NCBI RefSeq assembly: GCF_004360225.1
Contig: NZ_SNUA01000006.1
Span: forward strand, 1-64,000
Direction of reading: 5' to 3'
Source: Alcanivorax sp. 24
GTDB taxonomy: Bacteria > Pseudomonadota > Gammaproteobacteria > Pseudomonadales > Alcanivoracaceae
Length of the DNA: 64,000 nt
A program made the position numbers and the translations under genes. The notes under the pieces were generated by a model. The model was not told where the DNA came from, searched no databases, and saw only the letters and a list, made by a program, of their open reading frames with translations. Below are positions 17,591-25,386 of this stretch, one piece after another (position 1 is the first letter of the stretch; each line of letters begins with the position of its first letter).

Positions 17591-17718
17591 GAGCGTCCAG
17601 AACCTGGTTTTCAAGCGTCCGGCGTCAAGCGTCCGGTGTCGGGCCGTCTCAGGGTTCCGTCCGCCCGCCGAATGCTCTATAACGAGGGGCTGTTGCATAA
17701 CGATAGCGGAGAGAGCTT

Positions 17719-18858
17719 GTGTCAGAACGGCCTATGTCAGAACGGAAAACCGAGGTCGATCCGGAGGGCCTGCTGGAGTACTCCGTGGTCTTCACCGACC
17801 GCTCCCTGAACCATATGTCCCAGGCCTTTCAGGCCGTGATGCGGGATATTTCCGGGACCCTGCGGCAAGTCTACAACGCCGCCGCGGTGGCGGTGGTGCC
17901 GGGCGGGGGCAGCTACGGCATGGAGTCGGTGGCCCGTCAATTCGCCACCGGCAAGAAGGTATTGGTGATCCGGAACGGATTTTTCAGCTATCGCTGGAGC
18001 CAGATCTTCGAGATGGGCGCGATTCCCGCCGAGGAGACCGTGATGAAGGCGCGGATGGTGTCCGATCAGCCCCAGGCGCCGTTCGCCCCGCCTCCCATTG
18101 ACGAAGTGGTGGCGCGTATCCGCGGCGAAAAGCCGGATCTGGTGTTCGCTCCTCACGTGGAAACCGCCGCCGGTCTGCTGTTGCCGGACGACTACCTGCA
18201 AGCGGTGGCCGCCGCGGTGCATGAGCACGGCGGGCTGTTTGTTCTGGACTGTATTGCGTCAGGCACTTTGTGGGTGGATATGGCCGCCAACAGCGTCGAT
18301 ATCCTGATCAGCGCGCCGCAAAAAGGCTGGAGTTCCTCGCCGTGCAGCGCCCTGGTGATGTTCGGTGAAGAAGCGGCCAGGCGTCTGGAGCGGACACAAA
18401 GCACCAGCTTCGCCATGGACCTGCTCAAATGGCGGCGGATCATGGAAGCCTACGAAAATGGTGGGCACGCCTACCATGCCACCCTGCCAACCGATGCCTT
18501 GCGCAAATTCCGCGATGCCATGCTGGAAACCCGGGACACCGGTTTTGAAGTGGTCCGGGAGAAGCAGTGGGAATTGGGGCGCCGGGTGCGGGAATTGTTC
18601 GCGGAACGGGGACTGGCCAGCGTGGCGGCGCCGGGATTCGAGGCGCCGGGCGTGGTGGTGTGCTACACCGACGACGACGGCATGCATAACGGCAGCAAGT
18701 TCATCGCCAAGGGTTTGCAGACCGCCGCCGGGGTGCCGCTGATGTGCGATGAACCGGCCGCTTTCAAGACGTTCCGCGTGGGCCTGTTCGGCCTGGATAA
18801 ACTGGACGACGTGGACCGGGCGGTGGAGCGTTTGGCCGAGGCGTTGGACAACATTTAA
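17719..18858 (+). CDS. class V aminotransferase (alanine-glyoxylate/serine-pyruvate type)
   Basis: The 379-residue PLP enzyme has the fold-type I segments VVPGGGSYGMESVARQF, FAPHVETAAGLLLPDDYL, FVLDCIASG and the lysine motif SAPQKGWSS (Lys202), expected to form the internal aldimine. Length and motifs match alanine-glyoxylate or serine-pyruvate aminotransferases. The start is either GTG 17719 with GGAGAG upstream or ATG 17734; the N-terminus has a near-perfect duplication (MSERPMSER), encoded by a duplicated 15-base segment, which leaves both starts plausible. No operon partner is obvious; the next gene is a small exported protein. Confidence 0.88.
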   Translation: MSERPMSERKTEVDPEGLLEYSVVFTDRSLNHMSQAFQAVMRDISGTLRQVYNAAAVAVVPGGGSYGMESVARQFATGKKVLVIRNGFFSYRWSQIFEMGAIPAEETVMKARMVSDQPQAPFAPPPIDEVVARIRGEKPDLVFAPHVETAAGLLLPDDYLQAVAAAVHEHGGLFVLDCIASGTLWVDMAANSVDILISAPQKGWSSSPCSALVMFGEEAARRLERTQSTSFAMDLLKWRRIMEAYENGGHAYHATLPTDALRKFRDAMLETRDTGFEVVREKQWELGRRVRELFAERGLASVAAPGFEAPGVVVCYTDDDGMHNGSKFIAKGLQTAAGVPLMCDEPAAFKTFRVGLFGLDKLDDVDRAVERLAEALDNI

Positions 18859-18954
18859 CGATCCGATGCGGTAATCATGATGTCGTGCAAGGACAAGTCA
18901 GCGTAATTGGTATACTCTTCATCGCACTTTGTATACGCGTGCGGAGGTTCCAAT

Positions 18955-19404
18955 ATGCTGAAAGTCCTGACCAGCAGTGTTTTGCTGCTCATGAGTGTGT
19001 ATGCCTACGCTGGCGCTGATGCGATTCAGGGTATTTGGGAGACGGAAGACGGCGGCTACGTCTATATCCACCCGGAAGGCGATACCTGGGTGGGTACCGC
19101 GGTGGGGTCACGGGACGGTGTGCACCGTTTCGATAACGAGAACCCTGATGAGAAATTGCGCGGGCGCCGGTTGCTCGGCGTGGATGTGGTCACCGGCCTG
19201 AAGTACGACGGTGATGATCGCTGGGACGATGGTGAGGTCTACTCGCCGGATAACGGCAAGACCTACGATCTGAGCGCCGAACTGAAGGATCAGGATACAC
19301 TGAAGGTGCGCGGTTATATTGGTGTCAGCCTGCTGGGCCGCAGCCAGACTTGGCACCGCATCGATGAAAGCGCGCCGCACCTGCAGAAGGAGTTTCTGCA
19401 GTAA
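18955..19404 (+). CDS. DUF2147 family exported protein
   Basis: A 149-residue protein with a Sec signal peptide (MLKVLTSSVLLLMSVYAYA, cleavage near residue 20). The mature part starts IQGIWETEDGGYVYIHPEG and ends with a YIGVSLLGRSQTWHRID segment, the pattern of DUF2147 proteins, small periplasmic or surface proteins of lipocalin-like beta structure. The ATG at 18955 has GGAGG nine bases upstream; an earlier in-frame start adds a non-signal extension and is rejected. In some species DUF2147 genes are near fatty acid or choline metabolism genes, but its role is unknown. Confidence 0.8.
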   Translation: MLKVLTSSVLLLMSVYAYAGADAIQGIWETEDGGYVYIHPEGDTWVGTAVGSRDGVHRFDNENPDEKLRGRRLLGVDVVTGLKYDGDDRWDDGEVYSPDNGKTYDLSAELKDQDTLKVRGYIGVSLLGRSQTWHRIDESAPHLQKEFLQ

Positions 19405-19419
19405 TATCGGCAACACGCC

Positions 19420-19494
19420 ATTCGCTGCCAAGGCAGCTTCCCACCGCGGCTTCGTAGCTCCTCCCCTCTGTGGGAAGCTGCCTTGGCAGCGAAT
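19420..19494. repeat. REP-type palindrome between convergent genes
   Basis: ATTCGCTGCCAAGGCAGCTT and AAGCTGCCTTGGCAGCGAAT are the arms, as at 17517. It sits between the DUF2147 stop (19404) and the TetR stop (19522), where it may also act as a bidirectional transcription stop. Confidence 0.85.
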
Positions 19495-19521
19495 GATGTG
19501 TTTACCGACCGTGCTTTTCGG

Positions 19522-20133
19522 TCAGCCCTCCTTCCTTAATTCCCCTTCGACGAAGTGCGCGACCATGTCACCCAACCCTTTGACCAGCTCCTCGAAACCG
19601 ATGGTGGGATTGGGTTCGCTGAGATAGCGCAATACCGTGAATACCCCTCCGTTGATCATGATGTAGCCCATGGCCGGCAGGTTACCCAGGCGCGCCAGCC
19701 GCGGGTTGTGGATCACATACTGCAGTAGCAGGTTCATCAGTAGCCGCTGGATCGGTTCCATGTGATTGCGGGGCGCGAAGTAGGCGGCGTAGCTCATGTA
19801 ACGCAGGTAGCGGCCGTGGTTTTTTTCCAGCAGATCCCGGAATCCGAACAGCAGCTCCTTGATCAGGTCGCGGATTTCCATCTTCACCAACGCCGGTGTC
19901 ATCGGTTCCACCATGGCCACCACCTCCGCCACCATGTGGTGATGCATGGCTTCGAACACCTCCTCCTTATTGGCGAAGTATTCGTAAAGTGAGCCAACGC
20001 TCACTCCCGCCAGATCCGCGATATGGCGGGTGGTGGTGCCTTGCACGCCGTGCTCCGACAAAGACAGGAAGCCGGCTTCGACGATGGCATTGACGGTGGC
20101 TTTGGCGCGCGGTTGGCGGGGCGTGCGTGGCAT
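19522..20133 (-). CDS. TetR-family regulator of the SDR/diiron/monooxygenase block
   Basis: The 203-residue protein has a TetR HTH at about residues 13-60 (VNAIVEAGFLSLSEHGVQ, then IADLAGVSVGSLYEYFANKEEVFEAM). The ATG at 20133 has AGGAG five bases upstream, so the 15-residue longer frame is rejected. It is divergent from the SDR gene with about 110 bases between starts. That arrangement usually means the regulator controls both itself and the neighbouring operon. The C-terminal ligand domain shows no recognisable specificity. Confidence 0.87.
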   Translation of the reverse strand: MPRTPRQPRAKATVNAIVEAGFLSLSEHGVQGTTTRHIADLAGVSVGSLYEYFANKEEVFEAMHHHMVAEVVAMVEPMTPALVKMEIRDLIKELLFGFRDLLEKNHGRYLRYMSYAAYFAPRNHMEPIQRLLMNLLLQYVIHNPRLARLGNLPAMGYIMINGGVFTVLRYLSEPNPTIGFEELVKGLGDMVAHFVEGELRKEG

Positions 20134-20174
20134 CTGAGCTCCTGGCTGGCGGCGGGAATCCGAATTGAATCCGA

Positions 20175-20187
20175 ACAAACAGTCGGT
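20175..20187. promoter_or_regulatory. candidate TetR operator
   Basis: ACAAACAGTCGGT in the divergent TetR/SDR intergenic region is an imperfect palindrome (AC..AC-A-GT..GT) resembling the ACnGACnGTCnGT sites of many TetR repressors. The match is modest. Confidence 0.35.
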
Positions 20188-20246
20188 TTAATTTGCCATT
20201 ACTGAATGTAACGGTCAATTTGTCATCGTTGTCGCGAGGAGCCGGT

Positions 20247-21092
20247 ATGCCCCAACAACATTTGTCCCATGGCGCTCGCGCGGTGGTCACCGGAGCGGGT
20301 AGCGGCATTGGTCGCGCGTTCGCGCTGGCACTGGCCAGGCGGGGAGGCTCCGTGGTCTGCGCCGATCTGAACCTGGCCGCCGCGGAGGATACCGTGGCGA
20401 TCATCGAGCAGGCGGGTGGCCACGGTCTGGCCGTGTCCTGCGACGTGTCCGAGCTGGCGGCGGTGGAACGCCTTGCCACCGAGGCCGTGGACTGGTTCGG
20501 CGAGTCTCCCAATCTGGTGATCAACAACGCCGGCGTCGGCGCCGGCGGCAAGGCCATCGGTGACATGTCCATGGCGGACTGGAAGTGGGTGCTGGATGTG
20601 AATATGTGGGGCGTGATTCACGGTTGCCACGTGTTCACGCCACTGCTGCGCGAGCTGCCGCGGGCGGGCGTGATTAATGTCTGTTCCACCGCCAGCTTCG
20701 CCGCCGCGCCGCGCATGGGCGCCTACAACACCAGCAAGGCCGCGGTGCTGGCGTTGTCGGAAACCCTGGCGGCGGAAAACGCCGGCAGCGGTCTGCGCGT
20801 GACCGCGCTGTGCCCCACCGTGGTGAAAACCAACATCTTCAGCGCCGGCCGCATCGACCAGGCGCTGACCCCGTTCATGGACCGGATTATCTCGCTCACT
20901 GGTGTCTCCGCCGAAAGCGTGGCGGCCACGACGCTGAAAGCCCTGGACCGAGGCCGCTTCTACGTCATGCCGCAACTCGATGCCCGGCTGATCTGGCGTG
21001 CCAAACGCTTCCTGCCGGTGACCTACACCCGTGGCGCCAGCCTGCTCGGCAGGCTGGTCAGCGAACGCCTCAAAACCAATCCGGCTCAGTAA
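20247..21092 (+). CDS. short-chain dehydrogenase/reductase
   Basis: This 281-residue classical SDR has the cofactor motif VVTGAGSGIGRAFALALA, CDVSE, the NNAGVG motif, the catalytic Ser in CSTASFAAAP and YNTSK (Tyr-x3-Lys). ADLN after the second strand suggests NAD+ preference. The ATG at 20247 has GAGGAG seven bases upstream; 18 extra residues upstream are not needed. It is the first gene of a tight three-gene plus-strand unit with a ferritin-like protein and a Baeyer-Villiger-type monooxygenase, and would plausibly oxidise an alcohol to the ketone used by the latter. Confidence 0.9.
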   Translation: MPQQHLSHGARAVVTGAGSGIGRAFALALARRGGSVVCADLNLAAAEDTVAIIEQAGGHGLAVSCDVSELAAVERLATEAVDWFGESPNLVINNAGVGAGGKAIGDMSMADWKWVLDVNMWGVIHGCHVFTPLLRELPRAGVINVCSTASFAAAPRMGAYNTSKAAVLALSETLAAENAGSGLRVTALCPTVVKTNIFSAGRIDQALTPFMDRIISLTGVSAESVAATTLKALDRGRFYVMPQLDARLIWRAKRFLPVTYTRGASLLGRLVSERLKTNPAQ

Positions 21093-21121
21093 CAGGCCCA
21101 CTCAGTAACAGGAGAGCCAAA

Positions 21122-22051
21122 ATGGCGAATATCGATCTGGATAAAATGCTGGCCAAGGTGAAAAGCAGCCAGTGGGCGCTGGCGGACATTGACTGGGATG
21201 CCCCTGGCGCGGAGCTGATCACCGAAGAACAGTGGCCGAAACTGAAAGCGTTCATGGCCGACCTGATGTGGATCGAACACGTCGGCGCCCGTGGTTTCGC
21301 CGCCATGGCCAAGAAGGCGCCCGATGACACCCTCAAGCAAATCTATACCTATTTCCATGCCGAGGAGCAGCGTCACGCCAATGCGGAAATGGCACTGATG
21401 AAACGCTGGGGCATGCTGGATGGCGACGAGCTGCCGGAACCCAACAAAAACCTGAAACTGGTGATTCAGTGGTTGGACAAGTACAGCGACGAGATGCCGC
21501 TGGAAGTGCTGGGGTCGGTGATTCCGATGCTGGAAATCGCCCTGGACGGGGCACTGTGCACCTTCCTGCTGGATACCGTGGACGATCCGGTATGCCACCA
21601 GGCCTTTGCCCGCATCAACGACGATGAGTCCCGGCACCTGGGGGTCGGTTTCCATGTTCTGGAAATGCAGGGGCGCGGCGATCTCTATATCAAGGCTTTG
21701 AAAACCGTGGCCACGGTGCTTGATCCGCGCCTGATCCTCGGCATCGCCTCCTACGTACCGTTGCTGAATCGTATGCGCGACAACGTGGTGGCCATGGGGT
21801 TGAGCGAAGAAAAGCTCTATGCCTGCATGAAGAAGTTCGAGCGCATCGGCGGGCGCACCGCCCAGGGGCGCCGCAATCCCTGGTATCAGATCATCAGCCG
21901 CCACGGCCGTATGGTGGTGAACCGCGAAAACCGTGTTTATCACGCGCCGGTGGATCTGATGGTGCGGTTGACGGATTACATCCCCGAGCGGCTCATGCCC
22001 TCGCGAGTGCCCACCTGGGTCAAGGGCATCAGCTACCGGCCCACCGCCTGA
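21122..22051 (+). CDS. ferritin-like diiron protein, unknown function
   Basis: This 309-residue protein carries the complete four-helix diiron ligand set: Glu52, then E82-Q-R-H85 within FHAEEQRHANAEM, Glu138 in MLEIALDG, and E169-S-R-H172 in DDESRHLGVGFHV. That is the E, ExxH, E, ExxH pattern of ferritin-like oxygenases and oxidases. The remaining 130 residues have predicted amphipathic helices and a basic C-terminal part. The ATG at 21122 is preceded by AGGAGA at nine bases. With an SDR upstream and a flavin monooxygenase 52 bases downstream it may be an oxygenase or desaturase-like enzyme of the same pathway. No precise family name could be assigned. Confidence 0.75.
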   Translation: MANIDLDKMLAKVKSSQWALADIDWDAPGAELITEEQWPKLKAFMADLMWIEHVGARGFAAMAKKAPDDTLKQIYTYFHAEEQRHANAEMALMKRWGMLDGDELPEPNKNLKLVIQWLDKYSDEMPLEVLGSVIPMLEIALDGALCTFLLDTVDDPVCHQAFARINDDESRHLGVGFHVLEMQGRGDLYIKALKTVATVLDPRLILGIASYVPLLNRMRDNVVAMGLSEEKLYACMKKFERIGGRTAQGRRNPWYQIISRHGRMVVNRENRVYHAPVDLMVRLTDYIPERLMPSRVPTWVKGISYRPTA

Positions 22052-22103
22052 GCCTGGATGCGCTATTCGCTATCCGATTGTTTGACACACTGAACGGACC
22101 GCC

Positions 22104-23771
22104 ATGAGCAACGAGAACGAGCAGAATCAGGACACCACCGCGTCGGCGCCACCGGCGAAAAAGAAAAAGGCCGCCATCCGCCAGACAGCAGCCAGGCCGA
22201 CGGCCAAAAAAGCCGCGGTGAAACGTAAAGGCACGGCACGGAAGAAAGCCGTTGCCGCCAAACCCAGCCGCCGTAGCGTTGACCAAGGCAAACGCAAGAC
22301 GGTGAAGAAAGCGTCCGTGGTTATCGTCGGCGCCGGTTTTGCTGGTCTGGGTATGGCGATCCGGCTTCGTCAGGCCGGGGTAGACGATTTCGTGTTGCTG
22401 GAGCGGGCCGACGAGGTGGGCGGCACCTGGCGCGACAACACCTACCCCGGCGCCGCCTGTGATATTCCCTCCCACCTTTATTCCTACTCTTTCGCGCCGA
22501 ATCCGCATTGGTCCCGGCATTTTTCCGGCAGTGCCGAGATCCTGGGTTACATCGAGCACTTGGTGAAACAGTACGGTTTGCGCGACAAGATTCACTTTCA
22601 GCAGGACGTCACCGATGCCCGCTTCGACGAAGCGAAAGGCCAATGGCGCGTGGATACCCGCCAGGGTGATGTCTGGCAGGGGCGGGCGGTGGTCATGGCT
22701 CAGGGGCCGCTTTCCAATGCCAGCTTCCCGGACATCGAAGGTCTGACGGACTTTAAAGGCAAGCGCATCCACAGTGCCCGCTGGGACCACGATTACGATT
22801 TCTCCGGCAAGCGGGTGGCGGTGATCGGCACCGGCGCCAGCGCGGTGCAGATCATTCCGGAATTGGCGAAAACCGCTGGTACTCTGAAAGTGTTTCAACG
22901 TACTCCGGCCTGGGTGATTCCACGCCCGGATTACGCCACTCCGGATTGGAACAAGGCGCTGTTCGAGAAACTGCCGCTGACCCGTAAGGCCATGCGCCAG
23001 GCGTTGTACTGGACGCATGAAACCATGGCGCTGGCGGTGATCTGGAATTCGCCGCTGACCCGTCTGGCGGAGCGGCTCAGCCTGACGCACCTGCGTAGCC
23101 AGGTGAAGGACGACTGGATGCGCCGGCAATTGACGCCGGATTTCCGCATCGGCTGCAAGCGGGTCTTGCTCTCCAATGATTACTACCCTGCTCTGCAGAG
23201 GGACAACGTGGACCTGATCACCTGGCCCATCGCCCGCATCGCGGAGAACGGCGTCCGCACCTGTGATGGCATTGAGCACCAGTTCGACTGCATCGTCTTC
23301 GCCACCGGTTTTGATGTGCCCAAGAGTGGCACGCCGTTCCCGATCCGTGGTCTCAATGGTCGCGAGCTTGGGGAGGAATGGTCCGGCGGCGCGCGGGCCT
23401 ACAAGAGCGTCAGTGTGGCCGGTTATCCGAACCTGTTCTTTACCTTCGGGCCCAACTCCGGTCCTGGCCATAATTCGGCGCTGGTGTACATGGAAGCGCA
23501 ACTGGACTATGCGGTAGAGGGTATTCGCCGCATTCTCGATCATGACCTGAAGATCCTTGATGTGCGCGAGAGTGTGCAGCAGCGCCATAATCGTCATTTG
23601 CAAAAGCGGCTGGCCCGGACCAACTGGAACTCCGGGTGTAAAAGCTGGTATCTGACGGAGGATGGCTATAACGCCACCATGTACCCGGGCTTCGCCAGCC
23701 AGTACCGCCGCCAGATGGCCCGGTTCGTGGATCAGCACTATCGGCGGGTGCCGCAAAGCGGGAGCGCGTGA
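22104..23771 (+). CDS. Baeyer-Villiger-type flavin monooxygenase with histone-like N-terminal tail
   Basis: The 555-residue protein has FAD-binding VVIVGAGFAGLGMAIRL at about residue 72, the GGTWRDNTYPGAACDIPSHLY segment split over the GGTW and YPG motifs, the Baeyer-Villiger fingerprint FKGKRIHSARWDHD (FxGxxxHxxxW) and the NADPH-binding GTGASAVQ. The C-terminus contains FTFGPNSGPGHNSALVYME. Family members oxidise ketones to esters or hydroxylate using NADPH and O2. The first 70 residues are not part of this fold: they are Lys/Arg/Ala-rich with 22 basic residues between 19 and 69, resembling H1-like or AlgP-like tails. Such a tail is absent from ordinary members. It is the third gene after SDR and diiron protein. 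Confidence 0.85.
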   Translation: MSNENEQNQDTTASAPPAKKKKAAIRQTAARPTAKKAAVKRKGTARKKAVAAKPSRRSVDQGKRKTVKKASVVIVGAGFAGLGMAIRLRQAGVDDFVLLERADEVGGTWRDNTYPGAACDIPSHLYSYSFAPNPHWSRHFSGSAEILGYIEHLVKQYGLRDKIHFQQDVTDARFDEAKGQWRVDTRQGDVWQGRAVVMAQGPLSNASFPDIEGLTDFKGKRIHSARWDHDYDFSGKRVAVIGTGASAVQIIPELAKTAGTLKVFQRTPAWVIPRPDYATPDWNKALFEKLPLTRKAMRQALYWTHETMALAVIWNSPLTRLAERLSLTHLRSQVKDDWMRRQLTPDFRIGCKRVLLSNDYYPALQRDNVDLITWPIARIAENGVRTCDGIEHQFDCIVFATGFDVPKSGTPFPIRGLNGRELGEEWSGGARAYKSVSVAGYPNLFFTFGPNSGPGHNSALVYMEAQLDYAVEGIRRILDHDLKILDVRESVQQRHNRHLQKRLARTNWNSGCKSWYLTEDGYNATMYPGFASQYRRQMARFVDQHYRRVPQSGSA

Positions 23772-23793
23772 GTCGGGGACGCTTATCAGGGAG

Positions 23794-23862
23794 GGAGAGC
23801 CGGCGGTCGGTGTTCCAGGACACGGAGAAGCACGGCCCTGGAACACCGACCGCTGGCTCTCC
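23794..23862. repeat. 26-bp inverted repeat hairpin
   Basis: Arms at 23794-23819 and 23837-23862 pair with a single mismatch around a 17-base loop; the inner part of the left arm is GGTCGGTGTTCCAGG. It begins 22 bases after the monooxygenase stop. No T-tract follows. It may cap the operon transcript or belong to a repeat family distinct from the REP elements. Confidence 0.75.
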
Positions 23863-23894
23863 ACGAGCTCTGAAACTCTTCGCTCCGAATCAAC

Positions 23895-24055
23895 CCTGGA
23901 CTACGAAGCCGCTGTGGGAAGCGGCTTTAGCAGCGAATGGGTCCCGAGAGAAGAACTCGCGCTGTTATTCGCTGGCAAGCCAGCTTCCCACAGAGGGAGA
24001 GCCTCGGAGCCGCCGTTTGGGCCGCCCGGGCGGCGCTCCGCTTGGCAGCGAATCG
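23895..24055. repeat. degenerate REP cluster
   Basis: Several REP halves in tandem: GCCGCTGTGGGAAGCGGC, ATTCGCTGGCAAGCCAGCTT with CCCACAG, and a final GCTTGGCAGCGAAT, with an inserted GGGCCGCCCGGGCGGCGCTC. Together with the hairpin before it, this fills the 385-base gap ahead of the Cys-rich protein; no gene is seen there. Confidence 0.7.
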
Positions 24056-24156
24056 GCGCAGGGGTTCGCCAATGCCCGTTCGAGGGTTATAAGCGGTTTA
24101 CGTATACTCTCTGAAACACCGCGCTAACGGGCCTTGATACGAGAACAGGCATCAGG

Positions 24157-24708
24157 ATGGAGCACATGGGACAACGCTTCAAACACATTGCGGACAGTGC
24201 TCTGGAACCCTGTGAAGGTACGGTCTGTCATCATTGCGAGTGTGAGGACCGTCCGATCTTCGAATACTCCGGCCGGATCGTTGATCCGAAGCTGGCCGCC
24301 GATCCGGCGCTGGCCGAGGAGGAGCCGGAAGTGTCGGAGTTATGTGCCGACTGTATTCTCGGCGGGAACGTGGTTCGTGACATGGATGACCGTTTGCGCG
24401 CCGTGGTCGACAAACTCTCCGATGTCGAGCGGCTGTGGCGGGAGTTTCAGCAGTTGCCGGAAATACCGTTGTTTCTGCAGGGATTCGACTGGCCTTTGTG
24501 TTGCGGCGACTGGTGTGAGTTTGTCGGTTGCGCGGAAAACCACCAGAGTCTGATCGAGCGCCACGAGCAATCCCGCGCCTGGGATCGGGGACTCACCGCC
24601 TATCGCCGTGATTTCAGGAGAGACGGGGCTCCGGAATCCCTGCGGGAAATTTCGTTCTTCCGCTGTCACCATTGCCGGCGGGAAACGCACATAGACCAGT
24701 TCACCTGA
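24157..24708 (+). CDS. cysteine-rich CbrC-like (UPF0167-like) protein
   Basis: A 183-residue protein with four cysteine pairs: CHHCEC near residue 28, LCADC near 66, CCGDWCEFVGC near 112 and RCHHC near 173. The spacing suggests one or two zinc sites or redox-active cysteines. The order, with a Trp-Pro-x-CCGDWC centre, resembles CbrC/UPF0167 proteins, whose E. coli member is linked to colicin E2 tolerance through CreBC; the assignment is by motif look only. Alternative starts are the ATG at 24157 and at 24166 (GGAG five bases before the latter). The convergent ccdB stop is 14 bases downstream. Confidence 0.55.
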   Translation: MEHMGQRFKHIADSALEPCEGTVCHHCECEDRPIFEYSGRIVDPKLAADPALAEEEPEVSELCADCILGGNVVRDMDDRLRAVVDKLSDVERLWREFQQLPEIPLFLQGFDWPLCCGDWCEFVGCAENHQSLIERHEQSRAWDRGLTAYRRDFRRDGAPESLREISFFRCHHCRRETHIDQFT

Positions 24709-24722
24709 TTCGAATGTCCCAC

Positions 24723-25040
24723 TCAAATACCGGTAACCGCGAAATCCAGGGCCGCGATGATGTTTTCCCTGAAATGCGCAAGAGAACCGACGGGAGCATC
24801 GAGACGCTTCACCGGCAGGGAAGAAATCTGAGGTGTCAGCAACAGTAGCACCTCATCTTCAAAATGGATTTCCGGGGTCAGGCCCCGCATGGGCTGGTCG
24901 CCAAAGGCGGAGCGCCTGGCCAGCGGAATGACGATGCGTGTCGCCAGATCCTCCAGAATGGGACTCTGTATATCCACCAGGTAGGGATAGAGGGTGCTGC
25001 TGGTATTGCTCGGATTGCGGTAAACGTCGAACTGGGCCAT
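24723..25040 (-). CDS. ccdB: CcdB-type gyrase toxin
   Basis: The 105-residue protein aligns along its length with F-plasmid CcdB: MAQFDVYRNPSN, YPYLVDIQSPIL, RIVIPLARRSAFGD, LTPEIHFEDE, and the C-terminal AALDFAVTGI. CcdB poisons DNA gyrase through its C-terminal residues; here the terminal Gly-Ile is kept but the Trp before it in F CcdB is replaced by Thr, so potency cannot be assumed. The start codon overlaps the ccdA stop by one base (TGATG), a strong coupling sign. This is a chromosomal copy on ordinary-composition DNA. Confidence 0.9.
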   Translation of the reverse strand: MAQFDVYRNPSNTSSTLYPYLVDIQSPILEDLATRIVIPLARRSAFGDQPMRGLTPEIHFEDEVLLLLTPQISSLPVKRLDAPVGSLAHFRENIIAALDFAVTGI

Positions 25041-25285
25041 CAAAATTCCCGAAACTCATCTCCGAAACAGCCGTGCTGCTCAACGCTCTCGTTATACTTC
25101 CTGATTGCTGCCCGGTTCTCCTCGACCCAGCGGGCGCCCTCGTGCCGGGCCAGTTCTTCCCTGAGTGCCCGCTCCAAAGTGGCTGACAGATTGATATTGA
25201 GGGCTCGGGTCTTCTTGAGAAGGTCACTGTTAATGGACAAATTAGCTGCTTTCTTGGGGGCGGTGGTGTCGTAGATTTCGCGCAT
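25040..25285 (-). CDS. ccdA: CcdA-type antitoxin
   Basis: The 81-residue protein has an N-terminal DNA-binding part (TTAPKKAANLSINSDLLKKT) and a C-terminal toxin-binding region (LARHEGARWVEENRAAI, then YNESVEQHGCFGDEFREF), matching CcdA. In the F system the acidic C-terminus wraps CcdB and releases it from gyrase. The ATG at 25285 is selected because GGAGG lies five bases upstream; the frame open to 25390 is too long. It should autoregulate the pair with CcdB. Confidence 0.9.
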   Translation of the reverse strand: MREIYDTTAPKKAANLSINSDLLKKTRALNINLSATLERALREELARHEGARWVEENRAAIRKYNESVEQHGCFGDEFREF

Positions 25286-25386
25286 TGCAGCCTCCATGAG
25301 CGCTGTGGGTAACGTTCCTGAAGTGTATGCGCATTGAAATGCGCATACAAGGCGCTGACCGCGGAGCACTCCGCCGTCGCCAGGCA

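Noticed and set aside
16478-17698. 406-residue version of the hydroxyacid dehydrogenase
   Set aside because: The 97-residue extension translates a REP hairpin and has no homology pattern; the ATG at 17407 gives the standard length.
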